64,000 bases of DNA, taken from positions 48,267 to 112,266 of the forward strand of contig NZ_LUUI01000044.1 in assembly GCF_001644015.1 (NCBI RefSeq). Direction: 5' to 3'. This DNA is from Methylomonas lenta (GTDB lineage Bacteria; Pseudomonadota; Gammaproteobacteria; Methylococcales; Methylomonadaceae). Positions 1-8,321 of this stretch are shown here, piece by piece. Under the pieces are notes generated by a model, which worked only from the letters and a program-made list of their open reading frames with translations, made no database searches and was not told where the DNA came from. Both the position numbers and the translations under genes were made by a program. Numbering within the stretch: position 1 is the stretch's first letter; each line of letters starts with the position of its first letter.

Positions 1-2712
1 CTCCAAAGGCACCTCGATTTCGGTGATATGGAAGGGATAATCTTCATGACCTTGCCTGAAACTCAAAATGTAGTTTTTGACCTCGCGGTAAGAACGGGCA
101 TCAACAGTAGAAAATTTACGTTCATTACAATAAACGGCCAAGTCTTCATCTCGATCAACCACTATCCTCACACGCAAATCCAGCACCGAATTACCCTGCT
201 TCACTTGCGTTGCATGACAAGACACTACCCCCGACGAATTCCTTTGGATTTCATAACATTTAATGAGCAAATTTTCGGGCAACTTGGCTTCAAGCTGTAA
301 GGTTTTGATAAACACACAATAGTGCATCAATATGTGCTGCGGATTGGCACCACTATGTTGACGCACAAATAACGCACTCTTTTCATCGATGATATAAACA
401 GCGACATGTTTGCTGGTAGCGTGATAAAAAATCTGCAAGGTATCCGGTAAATTATGTTGGTATAAAAACGGAATATAGGTTTGCTCCAACACAAAATCAT
501 CAAAAATAACGGCTGAATACTGGGGTTGGGCACTGTACAACTCATGTAATAATTGATTATGATTTTCCAAAAAATAAAAACCCAACGCATTGTTTTGCCA
601 TTTAAAACAGCAATAACCTGTTGCTGCAGCCACAAAATAGCGACTGCCATATTGTTGCGGATGTTTAGCAAATCTCTCCAACAATTGAGCAAAGATGGAT
701 TCTATTCTTAATTCAATACTGCGCCCTCTTCCGCGAGTGTAACAAACCACTTGCAAACTTTCTGGCACTAAAGGTTTGATCGTGTTACTAAAGATTTCGC
801 TAAGACAGGCAAAGATACCCTCCAAACCAACATATTGCTGCAAGGTCACTTCGCCCCAGCTGGAAACCGACAATTTTTGAATGCCTTGTACAAAACAATA
901 TCGGCTTTCCCCATAACTCAAGGGATCAGAGCGTTCGCTCATCATGAATTGCTGCTGGTTAGCATCAATAGCCAATCCTTCTCCTAGATTCACCATCAGC
1001 AATGACGATAACAAGCGATTAGGTTGGGCATAGATTTCCAAGCCGGTTTCTTTGGCTGGTAAGTATTTCGATAAAAAAGCATTTAGCTCAGTGATTAACC
1101 GACTAAAGTCGCTGTCGGTAATTTTTTGGGTTTTAGTTTGTAATTGCAGATTAAGATCGCGTCTATACAAACCGTTCACTACCGCCCAACACAACAACTC
1201 CAATAAAGTATCGCATTGTTTGATGGCTTGCTCCGCGCTTTGCGGTGCAGGTGGCATCCTGCCTTCAAACAAACACCAAGTCGACTGAGTATCCGTCAGG
1301 GGCAACTCTGCAATGGCCCACACATTTGGTTTGGCATGCACCATGGTGCGCGTTGTCAGCACTTCGACTTTACCAGGGCGCAAATCCAAAAAAGCCCTTA
1401 ATTTACGACTTAAAAGTTTTAAATCATGATTTTGATCGGGATGGTCTATAGGATCACCGGTGATTTTCAAAATAACCCGCAAGCACTGTTGCAACTGATC
1501 ACGAATCACAGCGTGCTCAATAGTGGCTTTTTTAATATCCCAAAAGTTCTGCTTGGCTAAATTGCTGATTAAATCGTCCGGCCACTGCCAACGACGGGCA
1601 ATCATACCCATAAAATCATCATGCAGCTGTCGGGTTTTATTATCCAGTGAGCTGGAGGAAGAACCCATGATTTTGATTTGGAAACATTCCCTGGCCAGAT
1701 TCAGCCGTTGAACTGAACCTGCTTGACGCAAATAATCATCGACTTTGTTGTAAATAAGCAAATAGGGATCGAGCGTATCGACACTAAAATCACCGCGATA
1801 AATGGCTTGCTTCATAGACGAACACAACCATTGTGGACGGGGAAATTCAGTCGCGTAGCTTTCCATTAAAAATAACTTTAATAAGGCCTTGTGCGGCGAA
1901 CTTAAAGATTTATAAATATGCCAAAGCGTGGCGCTGACAAATTCAGCTAATGGAATATCCTGCAGGCCGCCGAAATCCAGCACATCAGACTCGGAAATAA
2001 AACGATTTTCCAGCAAATGCGCTACATATTGCGGATAGTTATTTTCTTGATGCGGCGGTACTAACCACCACATCGGCACTCTCCCAGCAATATAAATCGA
2101 CGTGCGATAAAACTCTTCCAATAATAGATAATGCTGCGTCACACCGCTGCTTTCAGCAGACAGCGGCGTATTTTCTCCTTGTCTAAATTGTTCGCTATTC
2201 AACAGAAAAAAATGAACCTCGAGTTTTAACGAAGCCGCCCACTTTTCTATCAATCGAGCTTTTTGTTGTAATTCTTCCAACTCGTCAGCTATCAAACTCG
2301 GCTCATGGCACAGCCAAATATCAATATCGCTATCTTTAGAAAAGGCTATGCTGCCAACGCTGCCCATTAAAAAAATACTCTGTATTGAATAACGCCTGAG
2401 GGCTTTTCGTTTATATAAATAGGCTTTCGAAAACTGCTTGGCAGTATTGATAGCCTGTTTACTGGGTAGATAGTCCGGAATACCAGCCGGTGTTTCCAAA
2501 GACACAAAACCGGGCAGCAATGGATGGTTTTGATGAAAAAGCAGCGGCAGGATATACAAAAAATCATGCTGCCTGGGCTGTAAAAAAGCCTGCACTCGCT
2601 GAAGACGGCTTTGGTTAAAATGTTTGAAACGTTCGGCTACCGTATACAGATCTTTTTTACTGATCTCTTCGCCGGGGGCGCCTAAATGGATCGGTGGAAA
2701 GCGGGAAGTCAA
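1..2712 (-). CDS. cyaA: Class I adenylate cyclase, 3' end beyond window
   Basis: Makes cAMP from ATP in the cytoplasm. A frame of 904 codons runs without a stop from position 2712 to the left edge, so the C-terminus is missing. The start is a TTG: an in-frame TAG lies at 2718-2716, no ATG follows for about 100 codons, and AGGA sits just upstream. The nucleotidyltransferase core is visible as GSVGS at residues 117-121 followed by DSDIDIW at 127-133, with Asp129 and Asp131 as likely metal ligands. This closely resembles the GSTSS...SSDLDIW core of E. coli CyaA, and similarity continues through blocks such as LDPY and the C-terminal regulatory half. It lies 41 bp downstream of a phosphatase gene on the same strand and may be the last gene of the GTPase/PAS operon. 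Family assignment is firm; regulation is inferred. Confidence 0.93.
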   Translation of the reverse strand, partial: MTSRFPPIHLGAPGEEISKKDLYTVAERFKHFNQSRLQRVQAFLQPRQHDFLYILPLLFHQNHPLLPGFVSLETPAGIPDYLPSKQAINTAKQFSKAYLYKRKALRRYSIQSIFLMGSVGSIAFSKDSDIDIWLCHEPSLIADELEELQQKARLIEKWAASLKLEVHFFLLNSEQFRQGENTPLSAESSGVTQHYLLLEEFYRTSIYIAGRVPMWWLVPPHQENNYPQYVAHLLENRFISESDVLDFGGLQDIPLAEFVSATLWHIYKSLSSPHKALLKLFLMESYATEFPRPQWLCSSMKQAIYRGDFSVDTLDPYLLIYNKVDDYLRQAGSVQRLNLARECFQIKIMGSSSSSLDNKTRQLHDDFMGMIARRWQWPDDLISNLAKQNFWDIKKATIEHAVIRDQLQQCLRVILKITGDPIDHPDQNHDLKLLSRKLRAFLDLRPGKVEVLTTRTMVHAKPNVWAIAELPLTDTQSTWCLFEGRMPPAPQSAEQAIKQCDTLLELLCWAVVNGLYRRDLNLQLQTKTQKITDSDFSRLITELNAFLSKYLPAKETGLEIYAQPNRLLSSLLMVNLGEGLAIDANQQQFMMSERSDPLSYGESRYCFVQGIQKLSVSSWGEVTLQQYVGLEGIFACLSEIFSNTIKPLVPESLQVVCYTRGRGRSIELRIESIFAQLLERFAKHPQQYGSRYFVAAATGYCCFKWQNNALGFYFLENHNQLLHELYSAQPQYSAVIFDDFVLEQTYIPFLYQHNLPDTLQIFYHATSKHVAVYIIDEKSALFVRQHSGANPQHILMHYCVFIKTLQLEAKLPENLLIKCYEIQRNSSGVVSCHATQVKQGNSVLDLRVRIVVDRDEDLAVYCNERKFSTVDARSYREVKNYILSFRQGHEDYPFHITEIEVPLE

Positions 2713-2753
2713 AGTCTATCCTGAGAAATGAAGGCTTGGGTCAGTATAGAAAA

Positions 2754-3365
2754 TCAAACAGGCTTATGGAAGTTTAGTTGCACGAATCTGCCGACTTCAT
2801 CATCAAAACAACTAAATCTGCTTAAACAAGCGTGTGGCACGTCGATCTGGAAACTCTGCTGGGGTGTAATGCCCAGCAATTGTGAGAACAGCAGCCGAAT
2901 GACACCCGCATGGGTGATGACCAACACATGCTGTCCGGCGTATTGAGTTATAAGGCTATCCCAAGCTTGTTGAATTCTTTCGGCGAAGTGCGCATAACTT
3001 TCGGCATTGGGCGGTGTAAAACCCGCTGGATCGAGATAAAACTTATTTAGCGCATTCGGTGCATGCCGGCTAATCTGCTCTGCCGTATGACCTTCCCAAT
3101 CACCAAAATCAATTTCCATCCAATTCGGCTGGTTCACCCATGGCAGCTGGTGCTCCTGCGCCCAGGCAGCCGCAAAAGAGGCGCAGCGACGCAAGGGAGA
3201 ACTTATCACTGCTTGCCAATGCCGACCTTGGCACTGTTGATACATTTGCTGCCAGCCCTGTTCGGTCAAGGGATCATCTGTCACGCCGCGAAAACAGTTT
3301 TCGCCCAGCACTTCGCCATGCCGAAGAAAATCAACAATGGTAGGCTGTAACTTGGATTCCGGCAT
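2754..3365 (-). CDS. Histidine phosphatase family protein (alpha-ribazole phosphatase-like)
   Basis: A 203-residue member of the phosphoglycerate-mutase-like superfamily. The catalytic RHGE motif is at residues 15-18, a second phosphate-binding Arg lies in SSPLRR, an acidic EIDFGDWEG block follows, and the second catalytic His is in VITHAG. The EIDFGDWEG pattern and size fit alpha-ribazole phosphatase (CobC) and related small phosphatases, but no cobalamin genes are nearby, so the substrate is not established. It follows the PhnD-like gene by 12 bp and precedes cyaA by 41 bp, all on the same strand, which suggests co-transcription. The Shine-Dalgarno is weak; no alternative in-frame ATG fits the RHGE position better. 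Confidence 0.85.
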   Translation of the reverse strand: MPESKLQPTIVDFLRHGEVLGENCFRGVTDDPLTEQGWQQMYQQCQGRHWQAVISSPLRRCASFAAAWAQEHQLPWVNQPNWMEIDFGDWEGHTAEQISRHAPNALNKFYLDPAGFTPPNAESYAHFAERIQQAWDSLITQYAGQHVLVITHAGVIRLLFSQLLGITPQQSFQIDVPHACLSRFSCFDDEVGRFVQLNFHKPV

Positions 3366-3377
3366 AGCTTGCTTAAC

Positions 3378-4124
3378 TCAAGTATTCAAAGTGTCCATCA
3401 AGTCGATCATAAATTCCATTTCTTCGTCAGCCACTTTTTGCCAGGTATTGAATCCCAGGCTTTTTAGTACACCGCTGCCTTTTTCATCGTTGGCCATATC
3501 AACCAGCAGTTGCTGAATAGCCGCGCGCTTATCCTGTAGCTTTGGTCCTATCATCAAGGCGTGGTGAATAACGCTGATCTGACTTCTGACTAACACCTTA
3601 AGCTGACTTTTAATCATGGCCGATAAATCGTCGTAAGCTTCGGCCAGAAAAATACCGACATCCGCTTGGTTTTTCAATAAATACTTAGCAACCAACACAT
3701 AATTATCAGCCATCACTGGCATGATGTTGCTGCTATCCAGGTCACCAGGCTCCAGCATGATCATACCCATCAGGCGCACATCCGGATCTTCGGTATAAGC
3801 CACCCGGATTCCTGGATTTAAATCGGCAACATCATCGTAAGGACTATCGGCACTAACTACGATTAAGGCCTCATCAGCGGCACCTTCAGCTTTGACTAAA
3901 GGCAGGAAGGCTTTTTCCCTGACCAGCATCGCAGCATCAAATGGGTTGGCATAAATCAAATCGATTTTATCGGCTTGTATGGCCGCGCGCTGGCTGTGAA
4001 AGTCATTGTACATTTCCAGATGAATGGCCAAATCGGTTTGTTTTTGCAACCAGGTATTAAAGATATACCAGCCAGACAAATGGTCCGGGGTAAAGTCCGG
4101 GCTCACAGTAAATTGATATGACAT
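3378..4124 (-). CDS. PhnD-like periplasmic-binding-fold protein lacking a signal peptide
   Basis: A 248-residue protein resembling phosphate/phosphonate-type ABC substrate-binding proteins (PhnD family). The block DKIDLIYANPFDAAMLV and a later region on repeated promoter-like Asp/Tyr residues (VAYTEDPDV) are typical of the fold. The start is placed at the ATG at 4124 because GAGAGG lies about 6 bases upstream; a longer frame beginning at 4166 would overlap the PAS gene. The N-terminus (MSYQFTVSPDF) is not hydrophobic and no permease or ATPase gene is adjacent, so this copy is probably cytoplasmic and serves as a ligand sensor rather than a transporter part. It sits 11 bp after the PAS gene. 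The ligand is unknown. Confidence 0.75.
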   Translation of the reverse strand: MSYQFTVSPDFTPDHLSGWYIFNTWLQKQTDLAIHLEMYNDFHSQRAAIQADKIDLIYANPFDAAMLVREKAFLPLVKAEGAADEALIVVSADSPYDDVADLNPGIRVAYTEDPDVRLMGMIMLEPGDLDSSNIMPVMADNYVLVAKYLLKNQADVGIFLAEAYDDLSAMIKSQLKVLVRSQISVIHHALMIGPKLQDKRAAIQQLLVDMANDEKGSGVLKSLGFNTWQKVADEEMEFMIDLMDTLNT

Positions 4125-4135
4125 AAACGGCCTCT

Positions 4136-4612
4136 CTAAAAAAGCGTCGGATAAAGTTTGCTGCACTCATCAACTTTAGTGCGAGAAGGTTTACGTCTAA
4201 CCGATGTATAACCTACCACCTGGCCTCCTCTAACATTAGGGATTACGGTAGCTTTGACCCAGTAAAACCCACCATCTTTACGCAAGTTTTTTACAAACCC
4301 TTGCCATTTTTTTCCAAGCGCAACGGTATCCCACAAATCCTTGAAGGCAGCTGGCGGCATATCCGGATGCCTGAGTATGGAATGCGGTGCGCCGATCAAT
4401 TCATCCTCAGCATAAGCCGACATTTCCACAAAGGAGCGGTTGACGTGGGTAATAATGCCTTCTGGCGAGGTGGTGGAAACAATCAGTTTGCCATCCGGAT
4501 AAGGCGTTTCGATTTCCGTATAGAGTATTTTGCGTTTGATTGAACCGTATAATTGTAAGCTGACTTCCCGATAGTCGCCGACTATATCTTCTGCTTTCAT
4601 ATCTGCAATCAT
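4136..4612 (-). CDS. Aer-type PAS domain protein
   Basis: A 158-residue single-domain PAS protein. Residues about 43-148 match the PAS domain of the aerotaxis receptor Aer: TSPEGIITHVNRSFVEMSAY, then ILRHPDMPPAAFKDLW, then FVKNLRKDGGFYWVKA and a closing GYTSVRRKP. In Aer this domain binds FAD and senses redox state; the RHPDMP box that surrounds the cofactor pocket is intact here. There is no HAMP, methyl-accepting or kinase domain, so the signal must be handed to a partner. The start is supported by GGGAG 7 bases upstream. Context is an operon with roadblock proteins and a small GTPase. FAD binding is inferred from the family. Confidence 0.85.
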   Translation of the reverse strand: MIADMKAEDIVGDYREVSLQLYGSIKRKILYTEIETPYPDGKLIVSTTSPEGIITHVNRSFVEMSAYAEDELIGAPHSILRHPDMPPAAFKDLWDTVALGKKWQGFVKNLRKDGGFYWVKATVIPNVRGGQVVGYTSVRRKPSRTKVDECSKLYPTLF

Positions 4613-4636
4613 AATCTACTCCCGGTATCGCTTGCG

Positions 4637-4999
4637 TTAAAGCATGTCGGCAATGCTTTCCGCCGCTCTTTTCACATCCAGAAAAATCAAGCCTAGTTTG
4701 GCGTTAGGTTTTGCCAGCACTGTCAATACGGCTTCCTCGCCAGCGTAAGTCATTAATACGTAGCCATGTCGACCCTTGATTAACACCTGCTCCAGATTGC
4801 CTCGATTCAATTCCTGCGCGGTTCTATCGCCCAACGATAACATCGCGGCACTCATCGCACCCACCCGGTCTTCATCCATCCCAGACGGTAATACAGCAGC
4901 CATCATCAAGCCATCGGTGGAAATTACCCCCGAAGCTTCAATATCCGCAGAAGTACCGTTGAGCTCAGTTAAAACGGAGGTCAGCAATTCAGCTTTCAT
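4637..4999 (-). CDS. Roadblock/LC7 domain protein (MglB-like)
   Basis: A 120-residue protein that is essentially one roadblock/LC7 domain. It shows the usual pattern: an N-terminal helix (LLTSVLTELNG), a strand-turn-strand with GVISTDGLMMAAVLPSG, a long central helix (MSAAMLSLGDRTAQELN) and a final strand pair with LTVLAKPNAKLGLIFLDV. Roadblock proteins of bacteria act with MglA-like small GTPases as activators or scaffolds, as MglB does in Myxococcus. The GTPase gene lies one gene upstream in the same operon. The start has GAGG about 9 bases upstream. The role as a GTPase partner is an inference from family and context. Confidence 0.87.
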   Translation of the reverse strand: MKAELLTSVLTELNGTSADIEASGVISTDGLMMAAVLPSGMDEDRVGAMSAAMLSLGDRTAQELNRGNLEQVLIKGRHGYVLMTYAGEEAVLTVLAKPNAKLGLIFLDVKRAAESIADML

Positions 5000-5047
5000 A
5001 ATGTATTTCCTCTACTTAAAGTAAGATCGAATTAATCAGATCCAAGA

Positions 5048-5707
5048 TTATTCACCCTGTTTAGGGGAGTCCTTTTTTGCGTAACGTATACTTAAAGCCC
5101 AAATTAAAGTTACAAATTCGGCTTGATTGAAATGTGGAATACCGGCAATAGCAATAACAAAATGGTGATTCCCGATAAACAACGGCCAAAAACCAATCTG
5201 GCTACAACCAAATACATCTACAATGGCCCAGGCATGACTTGCGATCCCCATATTGCTGATCAATAAGCCAGATCGTCGCTGATGCACTGTGGCCAAATCG
5301 GCACTCAATGCCGATAACTCTTCGGCCACTTCATGGGTAAAACCACTACAAGCCAAATACAAACCTTGCTCATCGGCCAGCAATACTTTGCCAGTTTCGG
5401 AAATCTGACCCAATAAATCCGGTAGTAATATTTCGAGGGCCGTCTGTGGAGCGGACAAAACTTCATCGACACCCTGCACCCAGCCAAGCTGCTGGCAATG
5501 ATGAAGTAACTCCAACACTTTGGCTTCATCATCAGTTTCTGCTAAGCGACAAAGCTCTTCCAGTGTTAATGCTGGGGTTTGTGGCTGTTGCAATAGGCGT
5601 TGCAAAAATCGTCCGGGTTTGTTGGTTTGTGGTGTAGAAATGGCCTGATAAGCTCCAGCAGGGGTTGGGTATAAATATAAGCCGGGTTTTAGTTTTAATT
5701 CGCTCAT
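5048..5707 (-). CDS. Two-part protein with roadblock-like C-terminal half
   Basis: No clear full-length family was recognised. The N-terminal 100 residues look like a small helical or winged-helix domain (ALTLEELCRLAETDDEAKVLELLHHCQQLGW). The C-terminal half, from about residue 90, has the strand and helix rhythm of a roadblock/LC7 domain (LLPDLLGQISETGKVLLADEQGLYLACSGF, split over two strands, then a helix and a closing pair of strands). The ATG at 5707 is chosen over a GTG at 5716 because AGGTGAG lies at proper spacing and the GTPase stop ends one base away, implying translational coupling. It may be a second GTPase partner alongside the 120-residue roadblock protein. Confidence 0.7.
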   Translation of the reverse strand: MSELKLKPGLYLYPTPAGAYQAISTPQTNKPGRFLQRLLQQPQTPALTLEELCRLAETDDEAKVLELLHHCQQLGWVQGVDEVLSAPQTALEILLPDLLGQISETGKVLLADEQGLYLACSGFTHEVAEELSALSADLATVHQRRSGLLISNMGIASHAWAIVDVFGCSQIGFWPLFIGNHHFVIAIAGIPHFNQAEFVTLIWALSIRYAKKDSPKQGE

Positions 5708-5708
5708 G

Positions 5709-6248
5709 TCACTCACCTACTAAACCTGGATCAAGGGAATACAACAAAGACTGTACTAACAACGACACATCATTGTGCTCCCTGGCATCCACAGAAAACA
5801 CAGGCGGCTTAAGCCCCAAGGTTTGTAACTGTTGATGGTATTCTGTGATACTGGGTTTGCTACTAACATCCATTTGCGTCACACCAATGGCAACAGCGGT
5901 GTTGGCTATAAATTTGTCAAAGGCTTCCAGAAAAAATCGCATATCCTGAAAAGGATCGGCTCGGGTGTTATCCAGTAATAACACCAGTCCAATACCGCCA
6001 TTGGTTAAAATATCCCACATAAAATCAAACCGCTCCTGTCCGGGAGTACCGTAAAGATGAATTTTTTCACCACCTTCAAGATTCATCACCCCATAGTCCA
6101 TGGCTACCGTGGTGGACGACTTGCGATTTTTGGTCATATCACTGGCTGCCGCATCAGTTTTAACCGGTGGCGCATCGCTGATACTACTGATTGCTGTGGT
6201 TTTCCCGGCACCTACCGGTCCGGTAAAAATGATTTTGTATTGACTCAT
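5709..6248 (-). CDS. MglA-like small GTPase
   Basis: A 179-residue Ras-like GTPase of the bacterial MglA/Srg type. The P-loop GPVGAGKTT is at residues 10-18, a switch I Thr pair lies near 46-47 (SSTTVAMDYG), the G3 region reads YGTPGQERF at 66-74, the G4 box is TQMD (124-127) in place of NKxD, and SVDARE is the G5 region. These variant G3 and G4 boxes are usual in this bacterial subfamily. AAGGAG stands 4-5 bases before the ATG. It is flanked by two roadblock-type proteins, matching the MglA/MglB pairing known from polarity control and the GTPase-roadblock pairs of Streptomyces conservons. It is likely the switch of the operon. Confidence 0.88.
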   Translation of the reverse strand: MSQYKIIFTGPVGAGKTTAISSISDAPPVKTDAAASDMTKNRKSSTTVAMDYGVMNLEGGEKIHLYGTPGQERFDFMWDILTNGGIGLVLLLDNTRADPFQDMRFFLEAFDKFIANTAVAIGVTQMDVSSKPSITEYHQQLQTLGLKPPVFSVDAREHNDVSLLVQSLLYSLDPGLVGE

Positions 6249-6263
6249 GGCACTCCTTAACCG

Positions 6264-7445
6264 CTAGTCGCCGCGCAATTTATTGAGAATTTTGCTAAAC
6301 AAGTTTTGCTTTTTACTGGGTTTTGGCACTTCAGGCACTACCATAAAATCTGCGCTGCGCTGACATTGTCCTAAAATGTCCAAGCTATTGCAGGCGCTAA
6401 TAAATGCAAACACATATTGAGGCTTTATGTTTAACAGATTGGCGAGTTGTAAAGGGGTTCTAGGATCTTTTAGTAATAATGCGGCAATCCGCATAGCATC
6501 CGGAGTGAGTAGTAGACGGGTAAAATTAGGCCAATGTTTCAGGTATACCGCTTGCTGCAAGTTTATAGAAGCTGGAAAACGCCCCTTAGAGGTCCAAATG
6601 GTCAGTTTCCAGATAAAAACATCTATATCCTGAAATTTATCCGCTGCTAAGCCAATTTTACTTATCGCAGCATCGACGGCCAGCAGACTAATTTTGCCTG
6701 CAAATGTATGGTTCTGTTCTATTCCGGCAAATACCCTTAATTGCTTGTCATCTGCATCCAACCAGATCTGACGGGTATCCGGAAATATTAGTATAGGCTT
6801 CCAAATAGAATTCAGCTGCTGAGTTTTACCTTGGTGACAAGCTACTTTGAAAGCTGACAACACATAACCCAGTAAATGACTTTTGGCATCAAAACTGGCA
6901 CGTTGCAGTTGTTCGGGATCGCTGAAGTCTATATCGGATAAGGTGCCCAAAAATGCTGTATACCCTCCCTCATTATTTGCAAAGGTCTTACGTGATTTTG
7001 TGGCTTTTGGTGATGGATTTGCCGTATCAGTATTTTCTTGTGGGATAGCATCCTGGATTGCTGCGGGTGATACTCCTAAAGTTGTCACAGGTTGTTCAGG
7101 TTCTATGAGCTGTTTAGGTTTTTTGCTACTAACAATCTTGCTCAAAACAGCTGTCAATTGCTCAGCGTTTACTGGTTTTTGCACAAAATAGGTATTTTCT
7201 ATTTTCAAAAATTCCAAGGACAATAAAAGAATCGGTCTTTCCGGCGTTTGCTGACGTCTGGTTTGCAGGATTTCGCCCGCAGTGGCAAAGTCCGCATCGA
7301 TAATATCGATTTCAGCATCTGCTTCTGGAACCACTTCTGCAATACCACGGCAAGGACCTTTCAAATACAGTTCCATAGTTTTATGACTACGCGGATCCAT
7401 ACCGTACAAGGCCACCTTGATGGACACAAGACCTTGTCTTTTCAT
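6264..7445 (-). CDS. Protein with degenerate receiver-like N-terminus, unknown C-terminus
   Basis: A 393-residue protein with no full-length match known to me. Residues about 8-107 have a CheY-like layout: strand KVALYG, strand IDIIDAD, strand RPILLLSL, then FVQKPVNAEQL, which resembles the Lys-Pro of receiver strand 5. The paired acidic residues after strand 1 are absent, so phosphorylation is doubtful. A low-complexity linker (about 110-155) leads to a domain that ends with a winged-helix-like stretch (MRIAALLLKDPRTPLQLANL). The start codon overlaps the stop of the upstream gene as ATGA, showing tight coupling. It may be an adaptor or effector of the GTPase module. Confidence 0.75.
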   Translation of the reverse strand: MKRQGLVSIKVALYGMDPRSHKTMELYLKGPCRGIAEVVPEADAEIDIIDADFATAGEILQTRRQQTPERPILLLSLEFLKIENTYFVQKPVNAEQLTAVLSKIVSSKKPKQLIEPEQPVTTLGVSPAAIQDAIPQENTDTANPSPKATKSRKTFANNEGGYTAFLGTLSDIDFSDPEQLQRASFDAKSHLLGYVLSAFKVACHQGKTQQLNSIWKPILIFPDTRQIWLDADDKQLRVFAGIEQNHTFAGKISLLAVDAAISKIGLAADKFQDIDVFIWKLTIWTSKGRFPASINLQQAVYLKHWPNFTRLLLTPDAMRIAALLLKDPRTPLQLANLLNIKPQYVFAFISACNSLDILGQCQRSADFMVVPEVPKPSKKQNLFSKILNKLRGD

Positions 7446-8140
7446 GAAGCTTTTCCACTAAAAAACTCCGCTACCAACTGCCAATCTTCTACTAACGTAA
7501 CACCAGAGCCGCTCAGCGCTTCATATTGATTTTGAAACCGATCTTGGTTGTGCGTGGCTTTATACAGTTGCAATACTGCTGTTTGTAAATCTTGCCTAGC
7601 AGGCTGTTTTACCAAGCCGGTTTCCAATACCATCATGGCTTCTTCAAGTTGGCTGAATTCGATAAAATCGTTGGCTAAGGTTAAATAATCCTGCTGTTCT
7701 TGGACTTTCTGCTTAACGTCAAGCAGCACTGGCGAGCCGATTAGTCCAAGCGTAAACAAGGAAAACCGAACACTTTTTGCTTGCTGTGAAGATTTTTTAG
7801 GGTTATTAAGCAAAGCCAATTGCGTTGAATCAAGCTGGGTTCGACTACCCTGAATTAATCGCTGACTTAAATCCAGACCTTTATCGTCAAGTACTATCAA
7901 TAAATCTAACAAAGCTGCATACAACGGTTCTGACAAAGCGTTTTGAAAACAAAAATAAATTCGCCGCAAATGAGCCAACAAATTTTTAGGCTGTCGACGT
8001 ACCTGAAAAACCAACGCTTCGAGTATGGAGAACTGAGTCGCTGAAACATTAAACTGCAATGCAACATGATCATGAAAAGCCGGGGAATGAACGGGGACAG
8101 TCGTATCATCAACAAACATATTTGTAGAAAATCGGGGCAT
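7442..8140 (-). CDS. TPR-like protein resembling the FimV C-terminal region
   Basis: First gene of the GTPase/PAS operon. A GGAGG 6-7 bases before the ATG at 8140 fixes the start; a longer frame from 8158 lacks support. The product is 232 residues, has no signal peptide or membrane segment, and is largely helical. The last 90 residues (QQDYLTLANDFIEFSQLEEA, then VLETGLVKQPARQDLQTAVLQ, then YEAL before the end) have the spacing of a tetratricopeptide unit and recall the FimV C-terminal domain, which serves as a polar hub for twitching and cAMP signalling in Pseudomonas. The similarity is weak and read by eye. The function is unknown. Confidence 0.7.
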   Translation of the reverse strand: MPRFSTNMFVDDTTVPVHSPAFHDHVALQFNVSATQFSILEALVFQVRRQPKNLLAHLRRIYFCFQNALSEPLYAALLDLLIVLDDKGLDLSQRLIQGSRTQLDSTQLALLNNPKKSSQQAKSVRFSLFTLGLIGSPVLLDVKQKVQEQQDYLTLANDFIEFSQLEEAMMVLETGLVKQPARQDLQTAVLQLYKATHNQDRFQNQYEALSGSGVTLVEDWQLVAEFFSGKAS

Positions 8141-8321
8141 CAATTCCCTCCGCAACAAAACAATTCATGCAAGAATAGCAGCTAATCAACAAAGCTTTAG
8201 GGCATGGCAAGGATAGCGCGACAATATGCCGCGAAAAGTATCAAAAGCGTGAAAGAGTTGGGATTTTTACTTAACACCCACTCATTTTTTATCATCCATC
8301 CAACAGAAAGGAGAGCAACCC

